Origin: an uncultured Phocaeicola sp. | GTDB lineage: Bacteria > Bacteroidota > Bacteroidia > Bacteroidales > Bacteroidaceae | Length of the DNA stretch: 64,000 bases | Assembly (NCBI GenBank): GCA_947581855.1 | Contig: CANPVZ010000016.1 | Location: forward strand, 40,670-104,669 | Direction of reading: 5' to 3' | In this document: piece by piece, positions 28,337 to 36,395 of the stretch | How positions within the stretch are numbered: the stretch's first letter is position 1 | Layout of the letters: each line of letters begins with the position of its first letter | The notes under the pieces: model-generated | Seen by the model: only the letters and a program-made list of their open reading frames with translations | Databases searched by the model: none | What the model was told of the DNA's origin: nothing | Program-made: the position numbers and the translations under genes

Positions 28337-29680
28337 ATGAATAAATTGATACCATTTTTAATGTTGCTGCTTGCCGTACAGACGGGGTGTTATAACACAA
28401 ATGAACCCCGCACGCAAGTACTGAAGATTTATAATTGGGCCGATTATATTGGAGACGGTGTTTTGGAGGACTTTCAGGCTTATTATAAAGAACAGACGGG
28501 TGAAGACATCCGCATTGTTTATCAGACATTTGATATCAATGAAATCATGCTCACTAAAATAGAAAAAGGACACGAGGATTTTGATGTGGTGTGTCCTTCG
28601 GAATATATTATAGAACGGATGCTGAAAAAGGATTTGTTACTTCCTATTGATACTGTGTTCGCTCATTCGCCTAATTATATGAATAATGTATCTCCGTATA
28701 TTCGCGAGCAGATTGATAAACTCTCCGTCAAGCCTGACGAGAAAGCAAGCCGGTATGCTGTGTGCTATATGTGGGGTACTGCAGGTATTCTATATAACAA
28801 AGCGCATGTCCCCGATTCGGATGCTATGTCGTGGGGCTGTCTTTGGGATAAGAAATATGCCGGGAAAATTCTGATGAAAGACAGCTATCGGGATGCGTAT
28901 GGAACGGCGGTGATTTATGCTCATGCCGATGATTTGGCGAAAGGTAAAATAAAGGTGGAGGATCTGATGAATGATTTCTCGCCTCAAACCATGGAATTGG
29001 CCGAGAAATATCTGAAAGCCTTGAAGCCGAACATTGCCGGATGGGAGGCAGACTTCGGCAAAGAAATGATGACCAAGAATAAGGCGTATCTGAATATGAC
29101 CTGGAGCGGTGACGCTATTTGGGCCATTGATGAGGCGTCGTTGGTAGGAGTGGAGCTGGATTATACGGTCCCTATAGAGGGTAGTAATATCTGGTATGAC
29201 GGGTGGGTGATTCCCAAGTACTCCCGTAATCCGAAGGCGGCGGCTTACTTCATTAATTTTATGTGCCGCCCTGATATTGCGTTACGTAATATGGATTTTT
29301 GCGGCTATGTGAGTTCCGTTGCCACTCCTGAAATATTGGAAGCCAAGGTGGATACTACATTAGAACATTATTCTGATTTAAGTTATTTCTTCGGTCCGGG
29401 TGCGGACAGCATACAGATTGATAAAATACAATATCCCGACCGTACGGTAGTTGAGCGTTGCGCAATGATTCGTGATTTCGGCGACACTACGAAAGAAGTG
29501 TTGGATATTTGGTCGCGTGTGAAAGGTGATAACTTGGGAGTAGGCATTACGATTCTTATTTTTGTGGTGGTAGGTGGTATGAGTGGCTGGATGATTTATA
29601 AACGCATACAACATTATCGCCGGAAGAAGCTCCGAAGACGTCGGGTACGCCGACGGGCTAAAAGGCTACAGCAAAAGTAA
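28337..29680 (+). CDS. potD: Polyamine-binding protein with C-terminal membrane anchor
   Basis: Substrate-binding subunit of the Pot system. The N-terminus has a lipobox (AVQTGC, Cys about residue 18), so it is membrane-anchored, then the PotD fold (LKIYNWADYIGDGVLEDF, DVVCPSEYIIERM, TWSGDAIWAIDE, VIPKYSRNPKAA). At 447 residues it is about 100 longer than E. coli PotD. The extra C-terminus holds a hydrophobic helix (VGITILIFVVVGGMSGWMIY, about 400-420) and an Arg/Lys-rich tail. That tail would lie in the cytoplasm, so the protein may be anchored at both ends. The family is clear; the tail's role is unknown. Confidence 0.92.
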   Translation: MNKLIPFLMLLLAVQTGCYNTNEPRTQVLKIYNWADYIGDGVLEDFQAYYKEQTGEDIRIVYQTFDINEIMLTKIEKGHEDFDVVCPSEYIIERMLKKDLLLPIDTVFAHSPNYMNNVSPYIREQIDKLSVKPDEKASRYAVCYMWGTAGILYNKAHVPDSDAMSWGCLWDKKYAGKILMKDSYRDAYGTAVIYAHADDLAKGKIKVEDLMNDFSPQTMELAEKYLKALKPNIAGWEADFGKEMMTKNKAYLNMTWSGDAIWAIDEASLVGVELDYTVPIEGSNIWYDGWVIPKYSRNPKAAAYFINFMCRPDIALRNMDFCGYVSSVATPEILEAKVDTTLEHYSDLSYFFGPGADSIQIDKIQYPDRTVVERCAMIRDFGDTTKEVLDIWSRVKGDNLGVGITILIFVVVGGMSGWMIYKRIQHYRRKKLRRRRVRRRAKRLQQK

Positions 29681-29744
29681 AGGAAGATTTTCGGAAAGAG
29701 ATGTTCCAAAAATGAATCGATGGTTTGCGCCCTAAAAGTTAAAT

Positions 29745-29850
29745 AAAAACTGCCACTCTACACCTGATTTTCATAGGTTAAAGTGGCACTTTTTATTTAT
29801 TCAGTTATAATCTGCAACTTTTGCTAATTCAGTTTTAACTTTTTGGACAA
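29745..29850 (-). repeat. Palindromic MITE-like element, copy B
   Basis: Arms AAAAACTGCCACTCTA (29745-29760) and TAAAGTGGCACTTTTT (29779-29794) with a loop like copy A's. This is followed by a 40-bp A/T-rich stretch and ACTTTTTGGACAA, matching the outer part of copy A. It lies just past potD and may terminate that operon. Confidence 0.65.
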
Positions 29851-29875
29851 TCTCACTGCTGTCCCGTTAAAAGAT

Positions 29876-30057
29876 AGGACTGTCTAAAAAGTCTGAAAGT
29901 TTAAAGTTAATCTTTCAATTTAGAATTGATAGTACCCAAGTATAGAAGAAAGCGCCACTTCATATCTAATTCTTATAGGTTAAAGTGGCACTTTTTATTT
30001 ATTCAGTTACAATTTATTACTTTAGCTAATTCAATTTTTATTTTTTAGATGGCCCCT
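29876..30057. repeat. Palindromic MITE-like element, copy C, with both ends
   Basis: Starts AGGACTGTCTAAAAAGT (29876) and ends ATTTTTTAGATGGCCCC (about 30040-30056), imperfect terminal inverted repeats. Inside is the AGCGCCACTT ... AAGTGGCACT palindrome (arms 29951-29960 and 29983-29992). This is the most complete copy, and no transposase is encoded. From 30058 to 30311 I see no gene or structure. Confidence 0.6.
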
Positions 30058-30311
30058 TAATAATCTATTGATTATAGGAATGTTTTAAATAAACGGATTT
30101 GAATTTATACTCTCTATGATATTCGTTAGATAATAAATGATATCGCTTGTATATTCACATCTTGCTATTATACTTCAACGTAAAAATAGAGGTATCAAAA
30201 TTTAACGGGACACTAATGGGACAATCTCTTTTCTTATAGTTTATCGGGAAGTCATCTCTTTAAAATAAACCGGCCGTTCATATCTTAGAGTTTCTGGGGG
30301 CGATGTAATAA

Positions 30312-31250
30312 TTAATATTGCATGATTCTCTTTTTGGCTTCTTCGAATCCCTGAATCAGCTCGTCCATTACTTTTTTTACCGTTTGGCGTTGGCGGAACA
30401 AAGCCGCAACTTGACCTATCTCCAATTCACCCTCTTCCAAATCCCCTTCAAATATTCCCCGTTTAGCACGTCCTTTGCCTAAAAGTTCTTTCAGTTTCTC
30501 GGCTGATGCGCCTTGCTCTTCCGCTGTTTCGATGGATGTCCGAAAAGCGTTTGCTACAAGGCGAGTGGGAGCCAGTTTTTTCAACAGTAGTTTCGTATCT
30601 CCTTCGTTTAGTTCTAAACAGCGTGCTTTAAAAGCATCATGGGCGGAACTTTCTTCTGTTAGTGCAAAACGTGTTCCTATTTGTACACCTTCGGCACCTA
30701 ATGCCATAGCTGCCAATATAGCTTCTCCCGTACCGATACCTCCGGCGGCAATTAAAGGCAGATGAATGGCTTTCCGTACAGCAGGAATGAGACAAAGAGT
30801 TGTTGTTTCCTCTCTCCCATTATGCCCTCCCGCTTCAAATCCTTCGGCTACCACAGCGTCTACTCCAGCCTCTTCGCATTTTTTTGCAAACTTGGAGGAA
30901 GATACGACATGGGCTACGGTGATGTCCCGTTCCTTGAGCCAACTTGTCCAGGTCTTTGGATTTCCGGCTGAAGTGAAGACTATTTTTACTCCTTCGTCTG
31001 CTACCAATTGCATGATTTCTTCTATTTGAGGGTATAGAAGAGGAATATTGATTCCGAAAGGTCGGTCGGTTGCTGCCCGACATTTGCGGATATGCTCACG
31101 TAAAGTTTCGGGGTGCATTGAACCCGCACCCAACAATCCTAATCCGCCTGCATTGCTTACGGCTGAGGCTAACCGCCAACCGCTGCACCATACCATGCCA
31201 CCTTGAATGATGGGGTATTGAATTCCGAAAAGAGAAGTGATTCTGTTCAT
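30312..31250 (-). CDS. Nitronate monooxygenase / enoyl-ACP reductase II-type flavoprotein
   Basis: A 312-residue FMN-dependent TIM-barrel protein of the 2-nitropropane dioxygenase family. Seen: YPIIQGGMVW at the start, NAGGLGLLGAG, the FMN-phosphate region AAGGIGTGEAILAAMALGAEGVQIGTRF, and EAGGHNG with the family's active-site His. FabK (enoyl-ACP reductase II) and nitronate monooxygenase share this fold, and the sequence does not decide between them. I use the ATG at 31250 (MNRITSLFG); the upstream ATG at 31277 adds nine residues without family support. It appears to be monocistronic. Confidence 0.85.
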   Translation of the reverse strand: MNRITSLFGIQYPIIQGGMVWCSGWRLASAVSNAGGLGLLGAGSMHPETLREHIRKCRAATDRPFGINIPLLYPQIEEIMQLVADEGVKIVFTSAGNPKTWTSWLKERDITVAHVVSSSKFAKKCEEAGVDAVVAEGFEAGGHNGREETTTLCLIPAVRKAIHLPLIAAGGIGTGEAILAAMALGAEGVQIGTRFALTEESSAHDAFKARCLELNEGDTKLLLKKLAPTRLVANAFRTSIETAEEQGASAEKLKELLGKGRAKRGIFEGDLEEGELEIGQVAALFRQRQTVKKVMDELIQGFEEAKKRIMQY

Positions 31251-31277
31251 TTTCTGATTTTGAATGATTGATTTCAT

Positions 31278-31950
31278 GTTTACTTTTCGTTCAAATATAC
31301 ATATAACTTTTCGATTTTTGTATTATTGGTTCAAACTAAATCGTTTTTCTTGGATTAAAATAATGTTTACTAATTGGAATCATACTTGTTTTGTTGAGTC
31401 AATTAGCAATCTTTATATGCCGGATATGATTAATTCGCAGAGCTGATTTATTAGGAAAATGTTTATTGGTAAGCCCCCCTATAGTTGAACGAAAATGAAG
31501 TGGAGGGATGTTTCTTAGAATGTTTATCGGCGCTTCGGTCGATGTGGACTTATTCCGATAGCTGTTTTGTTCTCAAAATAGGTATGTGGCAGGTGTTTTT
31601 ATGGATGGGTTATTGGCTGATAGGGGTAGAAAAATTCTAGAAACATCTTTGTATACGAGAAAAAGACTTATTAATGTTCTCTATTTTTACAGGGTAAAAA
31701 ACTGTTTGCTTTAAGACTACGGAATGTATGGTTTTCAGATTCCTGGTGCAAATAGGCTTTTTATTTGTAAATAGAGAACTTATAGAATCTTTGTTTTTTT
31801 ATAAAATTCTTGAAATTCGTTGCAATCTATCAGAAAAATAACTATATTCGTAACATAATAAATTGTTTGCTGTGCTTTACGCCAATGAATTCGTTAGAAT
31901 AATATAGGCGGTAAATTTAGATAGTTGGTTAATTTTTAAAATATACACAT
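31278..31950. other. Intergenic region without a visible gene
   Basis: 673 bp, A/T-rich, with no open frame of credible composition and no strong hairpin. The last 100 bp presumably hold the promoter of the winged-helix gene at 31951, but no good TAnnTTTG box is seen. Confidence 0.5.
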
Positions 31951-32175
31951 ATGGATAAATTTACAGTAGGAATGAATGCAGGTATCGTGTGGCGTTTGTT
32001 GGATGATAACAGACGCATGGAATACCGGGAAGTCAAGAAAATTACGGGGATGTCTGACAGGGATTTGAACGCAGCCATAGGCTGGTTGTTCCGTGAGGAT
32101 AAGATTCAAGTGGATACGCTGGTGGATAAAGGCATGGAGTATCTGTATCTGGAATTGAACTTATACATCGGATAA
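31951..32175 (+). CDS. Winged-helix protein, DUF2582-like
   Basis: A 74-residue protein with the pattern MNAGIVWRLLDDNRRMEYREV, then SDRDLNAAIGWLFREDKIQV. Clear homolog of the 17881 protein: both have the IGWL(A/F)RE(N/D)KI core. Likely a small DNA-binding or adaptor protein; no partner is encoded beside it. The A/T-rich gene with long flanking non-coding DNA suggests an independent, perhaps highly expressed transcript. Function unknown. Confidence 0.8.
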   Translation: MDKFTVGMNAGIVWRLLDDNRRMEYREVKKITGMSDRDLNAAIGWLFREDKIQVDTLVDKGMEYLYLELNLYIG

Positions 32176-32423
32176 ATTCTTAAGAGGAATTTTATGAACT
32201 TTCAAATCTTTGAGAAGATGTTGAGGTAGCTATGCGTATGGAAAACTTCAGGTAGTTTTAGGCTGAAGTGGTGATATTTTGTGGATGAACTTTATTAATT
32301 TTAAAAGAATGCAGGCTATAATTGATGGAGCATGGAAATATGCTGTTATGGAAGAATTTAAAAGCACTGATTGATGTAAACAGAATCTGAGTTTTGCAAC
32401 AATCAGTGCTTTTGGTATGTATG

Positions 32424-32523
32424 GAGTTTCTATCACATTTTTGGGATCTTCCTATAGTTGGGCAATGATGGACATATAGTTGCAACTGAGAGTTGCTATC
32501 ACACTTTTGGAGTTTCCTATAGT
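32424..32523. repeat. Two direct repeats at the end of the arsP gene
   Basis: GAGTTTCTATCACATTTTTG ... CCTATAGT at 32424-32458 and a close copy at 32490-32523 (GAGTTGCTATCACACTTTTG ... CCTATAGT), 66 bp apart. The second copy overlaps the last codons of the permease gene. The surrounding 32176-32516 has no gene. Confidence 0.6.
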
Positions 32524-33485
32524 AGGATATTAAATAAATAGCCTGAAAAAATGATGAACACTGTAATCAAACCGAAGAATATTCCGATCAACCTCCACTT
32601 CATGACTTTTTTCAATAATGTAGCTTCGGGCAGTGACAAACCTACTACAGCCATCATGAAAGCAAGCGCGGTGCCTACAGGAATACCTTTGGCAACGAAA
32701 ACTTCGATAACGGGTACGATACCCGCTGCATTAGCATACATGGGGACGGCTAAAATGACGGCAAAAGGAACAGCTAACCAATTGTCTTTTGACATATATT
32801 GTTCAAAGAATCCTTCCGGTACATAACCATGCATAAATGCGCCGATGCCGATACCGATAAGGATATATAAAAGCACTCCTTTGACAATGCCCCATGCTTC
32901 CTTCATAATCACAGGCAATCGTTTCAGAAAAGATGTATTTTCTTTTTCCCATATGCCGGATTCCGTGGAAGATTCTTTTTGTATTTGTTTTACCCAATCG
33001 CTTAAATACGGCTCTAACTTCATTTTACCCAAGATGAAACCGCCCGTCATTCCCAATAAAATGCCGCTAATCACGTAAATAATCGTAATGCGAATACCAA
33101 AAGTTCCTATAAACATAGCTACAGCCACTTCGTTAACCAAGGGAGATGTTATTAAATAGGCTAAAGTGACTCCCAAGGGAATCCCGCCTTTTACAAAACC
33201 TATGAACAGTGGTATGGAAGAACAGGAACAAAACGGAGTTATCGCACCGAACAGGGCTGCAAAGAAATATTGTAATCCGTACAATTTATGCGAAGTGAGA
33301 TAATTGCGCAAACGCTCAATGGGAAAGTAAGCGTTTATAATTCCCATTATTACACTGATAAAGAATAACAATATCAGTATCTTTATGGTATCGTAAAAAA
33401 AGAAGTTTAGGGCTATTCCAATAGGAGTTTCGGCACTCAATCCAAAAATGCCATATACCAACCAATCGGCAAAATTCTGTATCAT
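32517..33485 (-). CDS. arsP: ArsP-type permease
   Basis: A 322-residue integral membrane protein with about eight helices, of the permease family that includes ArsP (organoarsenical efflux). The hallmark ITPFCSCSSIPLFIGF (about residue 82) is present, with TSPLVNEVAVAMF after it. The neighbouring ars genes on the same strand support a role in arsenical export, but related permeases act on other substrates. It lies 78 bp past arsC and is probably the last gene of the operon. The 3' end overlaps a direct repeat. Confidence 0.82.
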   Translation of the reverse strand: MIQNFADWLVYGIFGLSAETPIGIALNFFFYDTIKILILLFFISVIMGIINAYFPIERLRNYLTSHKLYGLQYFFAALFGAITPFCSCSSIPLFIGFVKGGIPLGVTLAYLITSPLVNEVAVAMFIGTFGIRITIIYVISGILLGMTGGFILGKMKLEPYLSDWVKQIQKESSTESGIWEKENTSFLKRLPVIMKEAWGIVKGVLLYILIGIGIGAFMHGYVPEGFFEQYMSKDNWLAVPFAVILAVPMYANAAGIVPVIEVFVAKGIPVGTALAFMMAVVGLSLPEATLLKKVMKWRLIGIFFGLITVFIIFSGYLFNILL

Positions 33486-33563
33486 AATAGTTTAATTTAT
33501 TGTTTGTGATATTACGAACATTCAATCTGAAAAATTATTCATGCAAATGCAGTCCGTCAATGA

Positions 33564-33983
33564 TTATTTTTTTATTTCTGTTAGATAGAAATCAGTGAAA
33601 GTGTTTTTAATTTCATCCCGTACCCTGACGAATTCGCTTTTTATAAATTCTACCGTTCCGGTTGTTTCGGAAGGATCGTCAAATCCGATATGAAATCGTT
33701 TTTTAACTTTTCCGGTAAAAGGAGGACAGGTTTCATTCGCACCGCCACAAACGGTTATTACATAATCCCACGAATGGTCCAAATACTCCGTTACACTAAC
33801 GGGAGTGTGTGTGCTTATGTAGATACCTGCTTCAGCCATGACTTCAACTGCTAACGGATTGACTTTGGCGGCCGGGTGTGTGCCGGCTGAAAATACTTGT
33901 ATGTTAGAATCAAGACTTTGCAGAAAGCCGTGCGCCATTTGGCTGCGGCAACTGTTTCCGGTACATAATATCAGAATCTTCAT
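33564..33983 (-). CDS. arsC: Arsenate reductase (low-molecular-weight phosphatase fold)
   Basis: Reduces arsenate to arsenite so it can be exported or sensed. The N-terminal P-loop CTGNSCRSQMA (CX5R, Cys about residue 7) and the later YVITVCGGANETCPPF, with two Cys, match the thioredoxin-coupled ArsC class. At 139 residues it is of normal length. The gene overlaps its upstream neighbour (ArsG-like) by 4 bp. The small thioredoxin-like genes upstream are plausible electron donors. Confidence 0.93.
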   Translation of the reverse strand: MKILILCTGNSCRSQMAHGFLQSLDSNIQVFSAGTHPAAKVNPLAVEVMAEAGIYISTHTPVSVTEYLDHSWDYVITVCGGANETCPPFTGKVKKRFHIGFDDPSETTGTVEFIKSEFVRVRDEIKNTFTDFYLTEIKK

Positions 33984-34693
33984 AGTATATCAAAATAAGT
34001 GAGTCCGTAATAAATGCCTGCAAGAATAAAAATGATTGCTACTATCCGGTTAAACCATTTTTGAATGATTTGCACCTTATTATAAAAAAGACCTATTCCG
34101 GCAACACTGTAAGCTAAAAACCAAGCGGTCAACATCACCGGAAGCCCTGTTGCCAAGGCAAAGACAACCGGCAGTAAATATCCTTCGCTTTCTACGGCCG
34201 ACATAGGAATAAGCATGCCAAAGAAAAACAGTCCGCTGGTTGGACAGAACGCTAAAGCAAACAATATGCCTAAGGAAAGACTGCCCCATGCGCCTTTTAA
34301 TCTTTCGGTCTTCTCCGTAGCCGTGAAACCGAATTTAGAAAGATGTAGTTTGCCTCCGAATAGCATGAACAAGCCTATTAGGATCAGTGCGGGAGCAAGT
34401 AATATTTCACTCCAGCTGCTCACTTCCTTCTGGATGGAAAATATATCGGCTCCGCTTCGGAGCACCACAATGAGTATTGTTCCCAGTACTGAATAGGCAA
34501 GAATGCGTCCGGTTGTATATAAAATGCCATTTCTGAAAATCCGGTTCCGATTATCGAGGTCTTTGCTGATAAATCCGATAGCTGTGATATTGGTAGCCAA
34601 CGGGCAGGGGCTTACAGCAGTCAGTAAACCCAATAAAAACGCCGTGATAACAGGTATTTCGCTGCTATCCAACAAAGTTTGCAGATATTCCAT
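33980..34693 (-). CDS. DsbD/CcdA-like membrane protein, ArsG family
   Basis: A 237-residue protein with six predicted helices and paired Cys-containing segments (SPCPLATNITAIGF about residue 29; FALAFCPTSGLFFFG about 152), as in CcdA/DsbD electron carriers. In Bacteroides ars operons this protein type has been called ArsG and linked to handling of aromatic arsenicals or electron transfer; I recall that name rather than derive it. It lies between the ArsF-like and arsC genes and overlaps arsC. Confidence 0.78.
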   Translation of the reverse strand: MEYLQTLLDSSEIPVITAFLLGLLTAVSPCPLATNITAIGFISKDLDNRNRIFRNGILYTTGRILAYSVLGTILIVVLRSGADIFSIQKEVSSWSEILLAPALILIGLFMLFGGKLHLSKFGFTATEKTERLKGAWGSLSLGILFALAFCPTSGLFFFGMLIPMSAVESEGYLLPVVFALATGLPVMLTAWFLAYSVAGIGLFYNKVQIIQKWFNRIVAIIFILAGIYYGLTYFDIL

Positions 34694-34702
34694 AAAGCTT
34701 AG

Positions 34703-35107
34703 TTATTTTAGTAACCCATTTATCTTCTTTTTTATCTCTTTCTTGAAGAGGTCTGTTTTGTTCCTTGCGTTCTGAAAACCGAAACGTGTCATGTCATGGC
34801 GTTCTTCCTTCCCGTTTTCCCACCCGTTTACATAAAGAGAAGACCAGCTGACACGATATTTCTCCGCAAGTTTTTCACCTTCGGAGGTTGAAATATCTAC
34901 TTCTTTATAACGTACCTTCCCATTTTTTTCCAGTTCTGCCAAGTCTGTGTATATGACCTCTTTTGTATATTTTTCAATAGCCTTGCAAGTTACACAGCGT
35001 TGTTTCCCATGGAAATAAAGAACCTCCACATATTTGTCTGATGGTGTTTGTGCCCATCCCGTGACAAAGAACATGCAAATAAAAGAAAAGAATAAAAATC
35101 GTTTCAT
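34703..35107 (-). CDS. Exported thioredoxin-like protein, ArsF family
   Basis: A 134-residue protein with signal peptide (to WAQ, residue 20) and a thioredoxin-like domain with CVTC (RCVTCKAIEKYTKEV, about residues 38-52). It is therefore periplasmic and could accept electrons from the DsbD-like neighbour. ArsF is the name used for this position in Bacteroides ars operons, recalled rather than derived. Its ATG overlaps the stop of the small thioredoxin gene (ATGA). The lysine-rich end (KKEIKKKING) is unusual but harmless. Confidence 0.78.
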   Translation of the reverse strand: MKRFLFFSFICMFFVTGWAQTPSDKYVEVLYFHGKQRCVTCKAIEKYTKEVIYTDLAELEKNGKVRYKEVDISTSEGEKLAEKYRVSWSSLYVNGWENGKEERHDMTRFGFQNARNKTDLFKKEIKKKINGLLK

Positions 35108-35349
35108 GGTAATGTATTTAATTGGGTTAGTATTGCTTTTATATCCTTGAGTGATATTTTCCCTTTTGCCACTACTTTTCCTTCCACTACAAGTGCCGGA
35201 AGCGTCATGATATTGTATTCCATAATTTTCATCAAATCTTCTTCTTTGACGATTTCGGCTGATATGCCTAATTCTTTAACAGCTTGTTCCACAGCTGTGT
35301 ACAGTGCTTTGCAGTTAGCACATCCTGTTCCTAAAACTTTAATTTCCAT
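35104..35349 (-). CDS. Small glutaredoxin/thioredoxin-like protein, ArsE family
   Basis: An 81-residue cytoplasmic thioredoxin-fold protein with CANC in the motif GTGCANCKALY (residues 6-16) and a cis-Pro segment MTLPALVVEGKV. Similar to the TM0996-type redox-active disulfide proteins. The start is the ATG at 35349; an in-frame ATG at 35394 would reach back toward arsR without family support. It is the first gene after arsR and likely supplies electrons to ArsC or an arsenical reductase. Confidence 0.8.
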   Translation of the reverse strand: MEIKVLGTGCANCKALYTAVEQAVKELGISAEIVKEEDLMKIMEYNIMTLPALVVEGKVVAKGKISLKDIKAILTQLNTLP

Positions 35350-35415
35350 TATTCTGTTATATTGGTTAAACGTAATTCGTAAAACAACGAACATTTATTC
35401 CAAAAAAAGGAGCTG

Positions 35416-35745
35416 TTATTCACAGCAATCCTCTGATTTGCATATACATTGGTTGAAGAACTCTTTAAAAAGTACGCGGGCTAACTTCCAATTTTCACGG
35501 TTGATACAATATTTCACTTTGGGTGTTTCCACCTCCCCTTGAATCAGTCCGGCATCTTTTAGTTCTTTAAGATGTTGAGATACAGTTGCTTTAGCAATTG
35601 GCAATTCTTCATGGATGTCGCCAAAGTAGCAAGTCTTCTGTTTTGCCAAAAAATGCATGATGGCAATGCGGGCAGGGTGACCCAAAGCTTTTGCAAATCG
35701 CGCCAATTGTTCTTGCGTTGCGGTATAATCTTTCTTTTCTTCCAT
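35416..35745 (-). CDS. arsR: ArsR/SmtB-family arsenic-responsive repressor
   Basis: A 109-residue winged-helix repressor ([16 protein letters not shown], then [21 protein letters not shown]). Cysteines at KTCYFGD and in the C-terminal tail [10 protein letters not shown] are candidate As(III) ligands. The arrangement differs from the CVC motif of E. coli ArsR, so the site is probably a different type. The ATG at 35745 is used; an upstream in-frame ATG would start within the operator region. It controls the operon from an operator that overlaps its own promoter. Confidence 0.93.
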   Translation of the reverse strand: MEEKKDYTATQEQLARFAKALGHPARIAIMHFLAKQKTCYFGDIHEELPIAKATVSQHLKELKDAGLIQGEVETPKVKYCINRENWKLARVLFKEFFNQCICKSEDCCE

Positions 35746-35756
35746 GTTATTGCATA

Positions 35757-35794
35757 TTGTTCGCAAATATACGAACAAGAGTGAATGTTGCAAA
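35757..35794 (-). promoter_or_regulatory. ars operon promoter with ArsR operator
   Basis: Minus strand: TTTG (complement of 35791-35794), 19-bp spacer, then TATATTTG (complement of 35764-35771), a near-ideal Bacteroidetes promoter. A perfect 7-bp inverted repeat TTGTTCG / CGAACAA (35757-35763, 35772-35778) encloses exactly the -7 box. Bound ArsR would therefore block the RNA polymerase contact directly. Confidence 0.75.
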
Positions 35795-35955
35795 ATAATT
35801 AAGAGTTTTTATAATTGTTCAGTCCACTCTGTTTAGGAATAGGGAAGGAACCGGTTTCGTTTCAATCAGTAGGACAGATAACGATACTGAACGGATACAA
35901 GTAAGAAAGGATTGAAAAGTATTTAGGTGAATGCTAAAAATGTTTACATATTCTT

Positions 35956-36059
35956 TTTGTGCACAAACGCAAGGTTTATTTGTGCACAAATCCATTCGCC
36001 ATTTGTGCACAAACGACCTCCTCAATTGTGCACAAACGAGGGTTGCGTTTGTGCACAAT
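35956..36059. repeat. Array of palindromes at exact 23-bp period
   Basis: TTTGTGCACAAA or one-mismatch versions at 35956, 35979, 36002, 36025 and 36048, each 23 bp after the last. The 11 bases between copies differ each time. It lies in an otherwise empty 650-bp gap between arsR and the lipoprotein gene. 36060-36349 holds no gene I can support. Confidence 0.85.
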
Positions 36060-36349
36060 TCTGAAACGCCCTGCTGTAAAGGATTCCAGAAGGCCTTTTT
36101 GATTTTAGAAGAGAAAAATGAGTAGTAATATATCTGTACATTAAGGTTCTGCGGGAAGGGAACTTGACTATCCTAAACGATTACACGACAGATTCTTTTC
36201 TTTTTAGGTTCACTCTTGATTAACTGCCAAGGTAAGGGCTTTCTTTATTCAACCGTTTATAAAGGGGATGTATAGGTAAGTTTCGCCTCAGGATGTTTTT
36301 CTATAGCTACATTCTTGCTATCAAGCGTGGAATTCTAAAAATTATCATG

Positions 36350-36357
36350 TACTTTTG
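36350..36357 (+). promoter_or_regulatory. -7 box of the 36396 lipoprotein gene
   Basis: TACTTTTG, a TAnnTTTG match, 38 bp before the ATG. No matching -33 element. Confidence 0.4.
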
Positions 36358-36395
36358 TGAATCGTATGATTTAACCAACTTAATAACAGAGTATT

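Noticed and set aside
35956..36059. CRISPR array
   Set aside because: Repeat of 12 bp and spacer of 11 bp are far too short; no cas genes in the window.
35819..36125. Two open frames on opposite strands across the 23-bp array
   Set aside because: Both are the GTGCAC repeat read as codons (CTNKP, CAQT-like repeats).
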